Shown here: positions 11,248 to 24,157 of the stretch, in pieces | Position numbering within the stretch: the first letter of the stretch is position 1 | How the letters are laid out: each line of letters starts with the position of its first letter | Origin: Oasisia sp. SBJ-2009 | Taxonomy: Eukaryota > Annelida > Polychaeta > Sabellida > Siboglinidae | Assembly: GCA_964017155.1 (NCBI GenBank) | Contig: OZ024861.1 | Span: 14,329,912-14,393,911 of the forward strand | Length of the DNA stretch: 64,000 bases | Reading direction: 5' to 3' | The notes under the pieces: generated by a model | Told to the model about the DNA's origin: nothing | The model's input: only the letters and a program-made list of their open reading frames with translations | The model's database searches: none | Translations under genes and position numbers: made by a program

Positions 11248-11249
11248 CT

Positions 11250-11255
11250 AATAAA
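11250..11255 (+). other. AATAAA near the LINE 3' end
   Basis: A canonical polyadenylation hexamer sits 16 bp before the element's end, just after the hairpin. The element ends in a TTA run (ttattatta) instead of poly(A), so this hexamer may be incidental. Confidence 0.45.
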
Positions 11256-11271
11256 ACTTATGTTATTATTA

Positions 11272-11275
11272 GTAT
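11272..11275 (+). repeat. Right target-site duplication of the LINE (gtat)
   Basis: The second copy of gtat directly follows the element's last bases, ttattattag, and continues into the normal satellite sequence atggtgcatacc. A 4-bp duplication is short but within the range seen for CR1/L2-type insertions. Confidence 0.75.
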
Positions 11276-13037
11276 ATGGTGCATACCACTCTTCGATGAG
11301 TTGTCTCAAAGTCTCAAGCAGCTTTCCACCTATGCCTAGGCAAATAGACGTTTGGACAGTATCTAATTTCACATTCGTACTGCTGAGCTTCAAACTACTA
11401 CACTCAACGACAGAAGTTCCCTTCACTGTGTTGGCAATCTACTCTCTGCGATCTGGAACTCTAAAACGTCTTAACGGCGACGCCACGAGGGCTGTATGCA
11501 GGCTGCGCATAGATGTATCTGAAGCATTATATGACATTCCATGCGATAAAAGACGTTCGTTCGCATACAGTCATGATTTACTCTGTAGTGTAATACGCTT
11601 TATAGGACGTACAATGTGTGTAGCTAGCTCAACATCAATGATTATATGATGCGATCATTGCCTGTTAGTTGCTTTGTGGTTTCGTTTTCATATTGAACTG
11701 GCGACATGTCTGCTCTTTGGTTTCAGGTCTTCCTATTTGAGACCGACGTGTGAGCGACACAGACCGTCTGAGAATGAGACGCGCGAGTAGTGATGAACCC
11801 CACGCATGTCTAGTATATCACTTCGTAGTTGTCTGGGTAGTTTGGAACAACCCTTGGTTTCTCGTATGGCTCTTCGCCATCGCTGTTATGTCTAGCCGTT
11901 GGCGTTACCTCTTTTTCGGCACAGCGCTCATGACACGGCCAAAGAGCTGGCCTGTTGGCACTGATCACTGTAGCATATGCTATTGTTTCCAAGGCAATGT
12001 AACAACATATGCATTCGAACTCCGTCAATACCTAGATACAAATCTGCGTGCCGAGATATGCGTGACTGCAATAAATATGGGTCTCAAAACATCGAATGAT
12101 CTCTACACTTGTCTTTGAAGGAAGACATGTCAAATGTGTACCCTTGAGTTACACTATTGCAAAGAAAGAGGGACTTGTGTAGGTTGCCTTGGCATGCTGA
12201 TTCCTAAGTATGCTGTTTCCAGTCGAGATGAATGCGTTGTGCTTGGTGTCATGACGGTCAAAGAATCATCTACTCACCTGTATTGAGTGGGTGTATGTGT
12301 ACAAGCGATAATGTGTGTGGCATTCGCCGCGCGAATGGTGCTTATGCATATCAGTTTTAATATACTTTCCGCGGTGCGATCCCGGCCTCTTACACAAGTT
12401 TCGTTTCATGTGCATTATTTTGCATCATATTTTGACATTGCGTATCTTGAAATACATCATATAGCGTGAACAACAGCTCGATCAATCGTCTGAGTAAAAC
12501 GTTCCGATTGTGAGAACTGCAACATCAAAACTAATGTCCACTCGCACTAGCTGTGATATATGTATCGATGTCATGCTATCGTTGATTTGATTCTCCCAGT
12601 TATCGGCCTACATTATCATCTACCTCAACATGTTATATAAAAAAAATAACTTGATAAAAACAACGCTTCACCCACTGTCGAATGACTGTTCCGCGCCGCC
12701 AATCTTCACATCATCGGGCCTGGTCGGTCAGTAATGCTGCCAGAAGTATTCGGCCACGTGTCGCTGTATCTTCACCGGACGCAGACACCTGAGAAAAAAC
12801 AATAAAAAAGTGTTACAATGTGCACGGTGTCTAACAAAATTGAAAACAGCAGGCTCAATGCTTACATATGTCCACATTCCTTCATCCCACTGGCGTCAAA
12901 GACGCAAATCCCACCGCGATGCGGTCGAGATTACACTAAAGAAACTGGCATCTGTCGCCAGGATTTGGCTGCGCGGCAAAGAAATGGCGGCAAACCGGAA
13001 GACGCGCCACAACAATACCGTGACGTCATGACATTAC

Positions 13038-15283
13038 GGCAGACGTGCCATTTTCGTTCCCGGCGACGTCCAATTTCAAGATGGCGACGCCTTTGATCTA
13101 AGCAAACTGGGGGGGGGGGGAGGCGCTTTCTTCCACGTTTACTTCGTTCTTTCAATATTTTACTTGCGCTAGCTTATTTCGCAATAAGGTACACACATAG
13201 GACTACAGTTGTATTATGGTACGACGGCCTGTGCGACATTCGGGTACTTTTTATGCACGATGCAAGTCAATGTGCGTGGCGTATAACACCGATTAGATTC
13301 AACAATGCCAGACTCTCTCCATTGATTTTTAGACCAAATATATCAGGCCTGCTTCGTCCGCGCGTATTAAAGCCACTGCACTACCCTACCCGCGCCTCTT
13401 GTAATGAAGTTTCAAACCTAGGAGCAATTGAGGTTGGCTTGCATTGTGCGCAAGTGCCTAATTCTTGTCGGAAATGGAACAGAATATTCATATTCGTGTT
13501 CTCATTCACAGTACACTGTATATGGTGCATACCACTCTTCGATGAGTTGTCTCAAAGTCTCAAGCAGCTTTCCACCTATGCCTAGGCAAATAGACGTTTG
13601 GACAGTATATCATTTCACATTCGTACTGCTGAGCTTCAAACTACTACACTCAACGACAGAAGTTCCCTTCACTGTGTTGGCAATCTACTCTCTGCGATCT
13701 GGAACTCTAAAACGTCTTAACGGCGACGCCACGAGGGCTGTATGCAGGCTGCGCATAGATGTATCTGAAGCATTCTATGACATTCCATGCGATAAAAGAC
13801 GTTCGTTCGCATACAGTCTAGATTTACTCTGTAGTGTAATACGCTTTGTAGGACGTACAATGTGTGTAGCTAGCTCAACATCAATGATTATAAGATGCGA
13901 CCATTGCCTGTTAGTTGCTTTGTGGTTTCGTTTTCATATTGAACTGGCGACATGTCTGCTCTTTGGTTTCAGGTCTTCCTATTTGAAACCGACGTGTGAG
14001 CGACACAGACCGTCTGAGAATGAGACGCGCGAGTAGTGATGAACCCCACGCATGTCTAGTATATCACTTCGTAGTTGTCTGGGTAGTTTGGAACAACCCT
14101 TCGTTTCTCGTATGGCTCTTCGCCATCGCTGTTATGTCTAGCCGTTGGCGTTACCTGTTTGTCGGCACAGCGCTCATGACACGGCCAAAGAGCTGGCCTG
14201 TTGGCACTGATCACTGTAGCATAGGCTATTGTTTCCAAGGCAATGTAACAACATATGCATTCGAACTCCGTCACTACCTAGATACAAATCTGCGTGCCGA
14301 GATATGTGTGACTGCAATAAATATGGGTCTCAAAACATCGAATGATCTCTACACTTGTCTTTGAAGGAAGACATGTCAAATGCGTACCCTTGAGTTACAC
14401 TATTGCAAAGAAAGAGGCACTTGTGTAGGTTGCCTTGGCATGCTGATTCCTAAGTATGCTGTTTCCAGTCGAGATGAATGCGTTGTGCTTGGTGTCATGA
14501 CGGTCAAAGAATCATCTACTCACCTGTATTGAGTGGGTGTATGTGTACAAGCGATAATGTGTGTGGCATTCGCCGCGCGAATGGTGCTTATGCATATCAG
14601 TTTTAATATACTTTCCGCGGTGCGATCCCGGCCTCTTACACAAGTTTCGTTTCATGTGCATTATTTTGCATCATATTTTGACATTGCGTATCTTGAAATA
14701 CATCATATAGCGTGAACAATAGCTCGATCAATCGTCTGAGTAAAACGTTCCGATTGTGAGAACTGCAACATCAAAATTAATGTCCACTCGCACTAGCTGT
14801 GATATATGTATCGATGTCATGCTATCGTTGATTTGATTCTCCCAGTGATCGGCCTACATTATCATCTACCTCAACATGTTATATAAAAAAAATAACTTGA
14901 TAAAAACAACGCTTCACCCACTGTCGAATGACTGTTCCGCGCCGCCAATCTTCACATCATCGGGCCTGGTCGGTCAGTAATGCTGCCAGAAGTATTCGGC
15001 CACGTGTCGCTGTATCTTCACCGGGCGCAGACACCTGAGAAAAAACAATAAAAAAGCGTTACAATGTGCACGGTGTCTAACAAAATTGAAAACAGCAGGC
15101 TCAATGCTTACATATGTCCACATTCCTTCACCCCACTGGCGTCAAAGACGCAAATCCCACCGCGATGCGGTCGAGATTACAACAAAGAAACTGGCATCTG
15201 TCGCCAGCATTCGGCTGCGCGGCAAAGTAATGGCGGCAAACCGGAAGACGCGCCACAACAATACCGTGACGTCACGACATTAC
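13038..15283 (+). repeat. Satellite unit 6 (long type)
   Basis: Unit of 2246 bp with G12. A change to ttataagatg (about 13890) removes a stop present in other units and lengthens one chance open frame to 202 codons. The preceding CRE (13021-13028) is intact although the next base differs from the consensus. Confidence 0.95.
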
Positions 15284-17531
15284 GGCAGACGTGCCATTTT
15301 CGTTCCCGGCGACGTCAAATTTCAAGATGGCGACGCCTTTGATCTAAGCAAACTGGGGGGGGGGAGGCGCTTTCTTCCACGTTTACTTCGTTCTTTCAAT
15401 GTTTTACTTGCGCTAGCTTATTTCGCAATAAGGTACACATATAGGACTACAGTTGTATTATGGTACGACGGCCTGTGCGACATTCGGGTACTTTTTATGC
15501 ACGATGCAAGTCAATGTGCGTGGCGTATAACACCGATTAGATTCAACAATGCCAGACTCTCTCCATTGATTTTTAGACCAAATATATCAGGCCTGCTGCG
15601 TCCGCGCGTATTAAAACCACTGCACTACCCTACCCGCGCCTCTTGTAATGAAGTTTCAAACCTAGGAGCAATTGAGGTTGGCTTGCATTGTGCGCAAGTG
15701 CCTAATTCTTGTCGGAAATGGAACAGAATATTCATATTCGTGTTCTCATTCACAGTACACTGTATATGGTGCATACCACTCTTCGATGAGTTGTCTCAAA
15801 GTCTCAAGCAGCTTTCCACCTATGCCTAGGCAAATAGACGTTTCGACAGTATCTAATTTCACATTCGTACTGCTGAGCTTCAAACTACTACACTCAACGA
15901 CAGAAGTTCCCTTCACTGTGTTGGCAATCTACTCTCTGCGATCTGGAACTCTAAAACGTCTTAACGGCGACGCCACGAGGGCTGTATGCAGGCTGCGCAT
16001 AGATGTATCTGAAGTATGATATGCCATTCCATGCGATAAAAGACGTTCGTTCGCATACAGTCTAGATTTACTCTGTAGTGTAATACGCTTTGTAGGACGT
16101 ACAATGTGTGTAGCTAGCTCAACATCAATGATTATATGATGCGACCATTGCCTGTTAGTTGCTTTGTGGTTTCGTTTTCATATTGAACTGGCGACATGTC
16201 TGCTCTTTGGTTTCAGGTCTTCCTATTTGAGAGCGACGTACGTGTGAGCGACACAGACCGTCTGAGAATGAGACGCGCGAGTAGTGATGAACCCCACGCA
16301 TGTCTAGTATATCACTTCGTAGTTGTCTGGGTAGTTTGGAACAACCCTTGGTTTCTCGTATGGCTCTTCGCCATCGCTGTTATGTCTAGCCGTTGGCGTT
16401 ACCTGTTTGTCGGCACAGCGCTCATGACACGGCCAAAGAGCTGGCCTGTTGGCACTGATCACTGTAGCATATGCTATTGTTTCCAAGGCAATGTAACAAC
16501 ATATGCATTCGAACTCCGTCACTACCTAGATACAAATCTGCGTGCCGAGATATGTGTGACTGCAATAAATATGGGTCTCAAAACATCGAATGATCTCTAC
16601 ACTTGTCTTTGAAGGAAGACATGTCAAATGCGTACCCTTGAGTTACACTATTGCAAAGAAAGAGGCACTTGTGTAGGTTGCCTTGGCATGCTGATTCCTA
16701 AGTATGCTGTTTCCAGTCGAGATGAATGCGTTGTGCTTGGTGTCATGACGGTCAAAGAATCATCTACTCACCTGTATTGAGTGGGTGTATGTGTACAAGC
16801 GATAATGTGTGTGGCATTCGCCGCGCGAATGGTGCTTATGCATATCAGTTTTAATATACTTTCCGCGGTGCGATCCCGGCCTCTTACACAAGTTTCGTTT
16901 CATGTGCATTATTTTGCATCATATTTTGACATTGCGTATCTTGAAATACATCATATAGCGTGAACAATAGCACGATCAATCGTCTGAGTAAAACGTTTCG
17001 ATTGTGAGAACTGCAACATCAAAACTAATGTCCACTCGCACTAGCTGTGATACATGTATCGATGTGATGCTATCGTTGATTTGATTCTCCCAGTGATCGG
17101 CCTACATTATCATCTACCTCAACATGTTATATAGACAAAATAACTTGATAAAAACAACGCTTCACCCACTGTCGAATGACTGTTCCGCGTCGCCAATCTT
17201 CACATCATCGGGCCTGGTCGGTCAGTAATGCTGCCAGAAGTATTCGGCCACGTGTCGCTGTATCTTCACCGGGCGCAGACACCTGAGAAAAAACAATAAA
17301 ACAGCGTTACAATGTGCACGGTGTCTAACAAAATTGAAAACAGCAGGCTCAATGCTTACATATGTCCACATTCCTTCACCCCACTGGCGTCAAAGACGCA
17401 AATCCCACCGCGATGCGGTCGAGATTACACTAAAGAAACTGGCATCTGTCGCCAGCATTCGGCTGCGCGGCAAAGTAATGGCGGCAAACCGGAAGACGCG
17501 CCACAACAATACCGTGACGTCACGACATTAC
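15284..17531 (+). repeat. Satellite unit 7 (long type with gtac insertion)
   Basis: Unit of 2248 bp with G10. It is the first unit with the 4-bp gtac insertion (gacgtacgtgtg, about 16235) and still has the 40-bp segment, so the two indels are separable. It has a private rearrangement gaagtatgatatg for gaagcattatatg (about 16012) and a TATA-like patch tatatagacaaaat. Confidence 0.95.
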
Positions 17532-19734
17532 GGCAGACGTGCCATTTTCGCTCCCGGCGACGTCAAATTTCAAGATGGCGACGCCTTTGATCTAAGCAAA
17601 CTGGGGGGGAGGCGCTTTCTTCCACTTTTACTTCGTTCTTTCAATGTTTTACTTGCGCTAGCTTATTTCGCAATAAGGTACACACATAGGAATACAGTTG
17701 TACTATGGTACGACGGCCTGTGCGACATTCGGGTACTTTATATGCACGATGCAAGTCAATGTGCGTGGCGTATAACACCGATTAGATTCAACAATGCCAG
17801 ACTCTCTCCATTGATTTTTAGACCAAATATATCAGGCCTGCTGCGTCCGCGCGTATTAAAACCACTGCACTACCCTACCCGCGCCTCTTGTAATGAAGTT
17901 TCAAACCTAGGAACAATTGAGGTTGGCTTACATTCTGCGCAAGTGCCTAATTCTTGTCGGAAATGGAACAGAATATTCATATTCGTGTTCTCATTCACAG
18001 TACACTGTATATGGTGCATACCACTCTTCGATGAGTTGTCTCAAAGTCTCAAGCAGCTTTCCACCTATACCTAGGCAAATAGACGTTTGGACAGTATCTA
18101 ATTTCACATTCGTACTGCTGAGCTTCAAACTACTACACTCAACGACAGAAGTTCCCTTCACTGTGTTGGCAATCTACTCTCTGCGATCTGGAACTCTAAA
18201 ACGTCTTAAAGGCGACGCCACGAGGGCTGTACGCAGGCTGCGCATAGATGTATCTGAAGCATTATATGCCATTCCATGCGATAAAAGACGTTCGTTCGCA
18301 TACACTCTAGATTTACTCTGTAATGTAATACGCTTTGTAGGACGTACAATGTGTGTAGCTAGCTCAACATCAATGATTATATGATGCGACCATTGCCTGT
18401 TAGTTGCTTTGTGGTTTCGTTTTCATATTGAACTGGCGACATGTCTGCTCTTTGGTTTCAGGTCTTCCTATTTGAGACCGACGTGTGAGCGACACAGACC
18501 GTCTGAGAATGAGACGCGCGAGTAGTGGTGAACCCCACGCATGTCTAGTATATCACTTCGTAGTTGTCTGGGTAGTTTGGAACAACCCTTGGTTTCTCGT
18601 ATGGCTCTTCGCCATCGCTGTTATGTCTAGCCGTTGGCGTTACCTGTTTGTCGGCACAGCGCTCATGACACGGCCAAAGAGCTGGCCTGTTGGCACTGAT
18701 CACTGTAGCATATGCTATTGTTTCCAAGGCAATGTAACAACATATGCATTCGAACTCCGTCACTACCTAGATACAAATCTGCGTGCCGAGATATGTGTGA
18801 CTGCAATAAATATGGGTCTCAAAACATGGAATGATCTCTACACTTGTCTTTGAAGGAAGACATGTCAAATGCGTACCCTTGAGTTACACTATTGCAAAGA
18901 AAGAGGCACTTGTGTAGGTTGCCTTGGCATGCTGATTCCTAAGTATGCTGTTTCCAGTCGAGATGAATGCGTTGTGCTTGGTGTCATGACGGTCAAAGAA
19001 TCATCTACTCACCTGTATTGAGTGGGTGTATGTGTACAAGCGATAATGTGTGTGGCATTCGCCGCGCGAATGGTGCTTATGCATATCAGTTTTAATATAC
19101 ATTCCGCGGTGCGATCCCGGCCTCTTACACAAGTTTCGTTCTTGAAATACATCATATAACGTGAACAATAGCTCGATCAATCGTCTGAGTAAAACGTTTC
19201 GATTGTGAGAACTGCAACATCAAAACTAATGTCCACTCGCACTAGCTGTGTTACATGTATCGATGTCATGCTATCGTTGATTTGATTCTCCCAGTGATCG
19301 GCCTACATTATCATCTACCTCAACATGTTATATATAAAAAAGTAACTTGATAAAAACAACGCTTCACCCACTGTCGAATGACTGTTCCGCGTCGCCAATC
19401 TTCACATCATCGGGCCTGGTCGGTCAGTAATGCTGCCAGAAGTATTCGGCCACGTGTCGCTGTATCTTCACCGGGCGCAGACACCTGAGAAAAAAACAAT
19501 AAAACAGCGTTACAATGTGCACGGTGTCTAACAAAATTGAAAACAGCATGCTCAATGCTTACATATGTCCACATTCCTTCACCCCACTGGCGTCAAAGAC
19601 GCAAATCCCACCGCGATGCGGTCGAGATTACAACAAAGAAACTGGCATCTGTCGCCAGGATTCGGCTGCGCGACAAAGTAATGGCGGCAAACCGGAAGAC
19701 GCGCCACAACAATACCGTGACGTCACGACATTAC
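17532..19734 (+). repeat. Satellite unit 8 (short type, no gtac insertion)
   Basis: Unit of 2203 bp, the shortest complete copy, with G7. The 40-bp segment is missing (junction 19140/19141), but the gtac insertion is absent. With unit 7 it shows the deletion and insertion arose independently or were separated by exchange. Its tail carries the A/B-type cagcatgctc and ttacaacaaag variants. Confidence 0.95.
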
Positions 19735-21945
19735 GGCAGACGTGCCATTTTCGTTCCCGGCGACGTCAAATTTCAAGATGGCGACGCCTTTGATCTAAGC
19801 AAACTGGGGGGGGGGGAGGCGCTTTCTTCCACGTTTACTTCGTTCTTTCAATGTTTTACTTGCGCTAGCTTATTTCGCAATAAGGTACACACATAGGACT
19901 ACAGTTGTATTATGGTACGACGGCTTGTGCGACATTCGGGTACTTTTTATGCACGATGCAAGTCAATGTGCGTGGCGTATAACACCGATTAGATTCAACA
20001 ATGCCAGACTCTCTCCATTGATTTTTAGACCAAATATATAAGGCCTGCTGCGTCCGCGCGTATTAAAACCACTGCACTACCCTACCCGCGCCTCTTGTAA
20101 TGAAGTTTCAAACCTAGGAGCAATTGAGGTTGGCTTGCATTCTGCGCAAGTGCCTAATTCTTGTCGGAAATGGAACAGAATATTCATATTCGTGTTCTCA
20201 TTCACAGTACACTGTATATGGTGCATACCACTCTTCGATGAGTTGTCTCAAAGTCTCAAGCAGCTTTCCACCTATGCCTAGGCAAATAGACGTTTGGACA
20301 GTATCTAATTTCACATTCGTACTGCTGAGCTTCAAACTACTACACTCAACGACAGAAGTTCCCTTCACTGTGTTGGCAATCTACTCTCTGCGATCTGGAA
20401 CTGTAAAACGTCTTAACGGCGACGCCACGAGGGCTGTATGCAGGCTGCGCATAGATGTATCTGAAGCATTATATGCCATTCCATGCGATAAAAGACGTTC
20501 GTTCGCATACAGTCTAGATTTACTTTGTAGTGTAATACGCTTTGTATGACGTACAATGTGTGTAGCTAGCTCAACATCAATGATTATATGATGCGACCAT
20601 TGCCTGTTAGTTGCTTTGTGGTTTCGTTTTCATATTGAACTGGCGACATGTCTGCTCTTTGGTTTCAGGTCTTCCTATTTGAGACCGACGTACGTGTGAG
20701 CGACACAGACCGTCTGAGAATGAGACGCGCGAGTAGTGATGAACCCCACGCATGTCTAGTATATCACTTCGTATTTGTCTGGGTAGTTTGGAACAACCCT
20801 TGGTTTCTCGTATGGCTCTTCGCCATCGCTGTTATGTCTAGCCGTTGGCGTTACCTGTTTGTCGGCATAGCGCTCATGACATGGCCAAAGAGCTGGCCTG
20901 TTGGCACTGATCACTGTAGCATATGCTATTGTTTCTAAGGCAATGTAACAACATATGCATTCGAACTCCGTCACTACCTAGATACAAATCTGCGTGCCGA
21001 GATATGTGTGACTGCAATCAATATGGGTCTCAAAACATCGAATGATCTCTACACTTGTCTTTGAAGGAAGACATGTCAAATGCGTACCCTTGAGTTACAC
21101 TATTGCAAAGAAAGAGGCACTTGTGTAGGTTGCCTTGGCATGCTGATTCCTAAGTATGCTGTTTCCAGTCGAGATGAATGCGTTGTGCTTGGTGTCATGA
21201 CGGTCAAAGAATCATCTACTCACCTGTATTGAGTGGGTGTATGTGTACAAGCGATAATGTGTGTGGCATTCGCCGCGCGAATGGTGCTTATGCATATCAG
21301 TTTTAATATACATTCCGCGGTGCGATCCCGGCCTCTTACACAAGTTTCGTTCTTGAAATACATCATATAACGTGAACAATAGCTCGATCAATCGTCTGAG
21401 TAAAACGTTTCGATTGTGAGAACTGCAACATCAAAACTAATGTCCACTCGCACTAGCTGTGATACATGTATCGATGTCATGCTATCGTTGATTTGATTCT
21501 CCCAGTGATCGGCCTACATTATCATCTACCTCAACATGTTATATATAAAAAAGTAACTTGATAAAAACAACGCTTCACCCACTGTCGAATGACTGTTCCG
21601 CGTCGCCAATCTTCACATCATCGGGCCTGGTCGGTCAGTAATGCTGCCAGAAGTATTCGGCCACGTGTCGCTGTATCTTCACCGGGCGCAGACACCTGAG
21701 AAAAAAACAATAAAACAGCGTTACAATGTGCACGGTGTCTAACAAAATTGAAAACAGCATGCTCAATGCTTACATATGTCCACATTCCTTCACCCCACTG
21801 GCGTCAAAGACGCAAATCCCACCGCGATGCGGTCGAGATTACAACAAAGAAACTGGCATCTGTCGCCAGCATTCGGCTGCGCGGCAAAGTAATGGCGGCA
21901 AACCGGAAGACGCGCCACAACAATACCGTGACGTCACGACATTAC
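19735..21945 (+). repeat. Satellite unit 9 (short, type A)
   Basis: Unit of 2211 bp with G11. Type A markers: atataaggcc, aactgtaaaacg, tttgtatgacg, gacgtacgtgtg, the catagcg/acatgg pair, and the 40-bp deletion (junction 21351/21352). It reads gtttctaagg like the B units, unlike later A copies 11 and 13. Confidence 0.95.
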
Positions 21946-24157
21946 GGCAGACGTGCCATTTTCGTTCCCGGCGACGTCAAATTTCAAGATGGCGACGCCT
22001 TTGATCTAAGCAAACTGGGGGGGGGGGGAGGCGCTTTCTTCCACGTTTACTTCGTTCTTTCAATGTTTTACTTGCGCTAGCTTATTTCGCAATAAGGTAC
22101 ACACATAGGACTACTGTTGTATTATGGTACGACGGCCTGTGCGACATTCGGGTACTTTTTATGCACGATGCAAGTCAATGTGCGTGGCGTATAACACCGA
22201 TTAGATTCAACAATGCCAGACTCTCTCCATTGATTTTTAGACCAAACATATCAGGTCTGCTGCGTCCGCGCGTATTAAAACCACTGCACTACCCTACCCG
22301 CGCCTCTTGTAATGAAGTTTCAAACCTGGGAGCAATTGAGGTTGGCTTGCATTGTGCGCAAGTGCCTAATTCTTGTCGGAAATGGAACAGAATATTCATA
22401 TTCGTGTTCTCATTCACAGTACACTGTATATGGTGCATACCACTCTTCGATGAGTTGTCTCAAAGTCTCAAGCAGCTTTCCACCTATGCCTAGGCAAATA
22501 GACGTTTAGACAGTATCTAATTTCACATTCGTACTGCTGAGCTTCAAACTACTACACTCAACGACAGAAGTTCCCTTCACTGTGTTGGCAATCTACTCTC
22601 TGCGATCTGGAACTCTAAAACGTCTTAACGGCGACGCCACGAGGGCTGTATGCAGGCTGCGCGTAGATGTATCTGAAGCATTATATGCCATTCCATGCGA
22701 TAAAAGACGTTCGTTCGCATACAGTCTAGATTTACTCTGTAGTGTAATACGCTTTGTAGGACGTACAATGTGTGTAGCTAGCTCAACATCAATGATTATA
22801 TGATGCGACCATTGCCTGTTAGTTGCTTTGTGGTTTCGTTTTCATATTGAACTGGCGACATGTCTGCTCTTTGGTTTCAGGTCTTCCTATTTGAGACCGA
22901 CGTACGTGTGAGCGACACAGACCGTCTGAGAATGAGACGCGCGAGTAGTGATGAACCCCACGCATGTCTAGTATATCACTTCGTAGTTGTCTGGGTAGTT
23001 TGGAACAACCCTTGGTTTCTCGTATGGCTCTTCGCCATCGCTGTTATGTCTAGCCGTTGGCGTTACCTGTTTGTCGGCACAGCGCTCATGACACGGCCAA
23101 AGAGCTGGCCTGTTGGCACTGATCACTGTAGCATATGCTATTGTTTCTAAGGCAATGTAACAACATATGCATTCGAACTCCGTCACTACCTAGATACAAA
23201 TCTGCGTGCCGAGATATGTGTGACTGCAATCAATATGGGTCTCAAAACATCGAATGATCTCTACACTTGTCTTTGAAGGAAGACATGTCAAATGCGTACC
23301 CTTGAATTACACTATTGCAAAGAAAGAGGCACTTGTGTAGGTTGCCTTGGCATGCTGATTCCTAAGTATGCTGTTTCCAGTCGAGATGAATGCGTTGTGC
23401 TTGGTGTCATGACGGTCAAAGAATCATCTACTCACCTGTATTGAGTGGGTGTATGTGTACAAGCGATAATGTGTGTGGCATTCGCCGCGCGAATGGTGCT
23501 TATGCATATCAGTTTTAATATACATTCCGCGGTGCGATCCCGGCCTCTTACACAAGTTTCGTTCTTGAAATACATCATATAACGTGAACAATAGCTCGAT
23601 CAATCGTCTGAGTAAAACGTTTCGATTGTGAGAACTGCAACATCAAAACTAATGTCCACTCGCACTAGCTGTGTTACATGTATCGATGTCATGCTATCGT
23701 TGATTTGATTCTCCCAGTGATCGGCCTACATTATCATCTACCTCAACATGTTATATATAAAAAAGTAACTTGATAAAAACAACGCTTCACCCACTGTCGA
23801 ATGACTGTTCCGCGTCGCCAATCTTCACATCATCGGGCCTGGTCGGTCAGTAATGCTGCCAGAAGTATTCGGCCACGTGTCGCTGTATCTTCACCGGGCG
23901 CAGACACCTGAGAAAAAAACAATAAAACAGCGTTACAATGTGCACGGTGTCTAACAAAATTGAAAACAGCATGCTCAATGCTTACATATGTCCACATTCC
24001 TTCACCCCACTGGCGTCAAAGACGCAAATCCCACCGCGATGCGGTCGAGATTACAACAAAGAAACTGGCATCTGTCGCCAGCATTCGGCTGCGCGGCAAA
24101 GTAATGGCGGCAAACCGGAAGACGCGCCACAACAATACCGTGACGTCACGACATTAC
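21946..24157 (+). repeat. Satellite unit 10 (short, type B)
   Basis: Unit of 2212 bp with G12. Type B markers: aacatatcaggtc, gtttagacag, gcgcgtagatg, gacgtacgtgtg, gtttctaagg, cttgaattac, and the 40-bp deletion (junction 23563/23564). It is nearly the same as unit 12, two units away. Confidence 0.95.

Larger units (their letters stand above)
9446..11271 (+). mobile_element. 5'-truncated non-LTR retrotransposon (CR1/L2-like LINE)
   Basis: This 1826-bp segment interrupts the satellite at ctgtat and is flanked by a short direct duplication, gtat (9442-9445 and 11272-11275). It encodes the C-terminal part of a LINE ORF2: a short linker, the reverse transcriptase palm and thumb, and the conserved C-terminal region, followed by a 140-bp 3' UTR. 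The apurinic endonuclease domain and any ORF1 are absent, as expected from incomplete reverse transcription. The 3' end lacks poly(A) and ends in ttattatta after a small hairpin, which fits CR1/L2-type elements better than L1 or Jockey proper. Clade assignment within that group is tentative. No other unit contains it. Confidence 0.92.
8968..13037 (+). repeat. Satellite unit 5, interrupted by a LINE
   Basis: Spans 4070 bp, but removing the 1826-bp insertion and one copy of its 4-bp target duplication leaves 2240 bp, a normal unit. The G tract is G6. Private changes include tgttttatggtacgtcgg near 9134 and ctttttcgg for gtttgtcgg near 11911. The insertion splits the unit inside ctgtatatggtgc. 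Confidence 0.95.

Noticed and set aside
15086..15829. Fused frames of 246-247 codons as a real gene
   Set aside because: The fusion depends on the G tract being 7 or 10 long. Other units have 6, 8, 9, 11 or 12, and A-type units end early at ataagg. No domain is recognisable.
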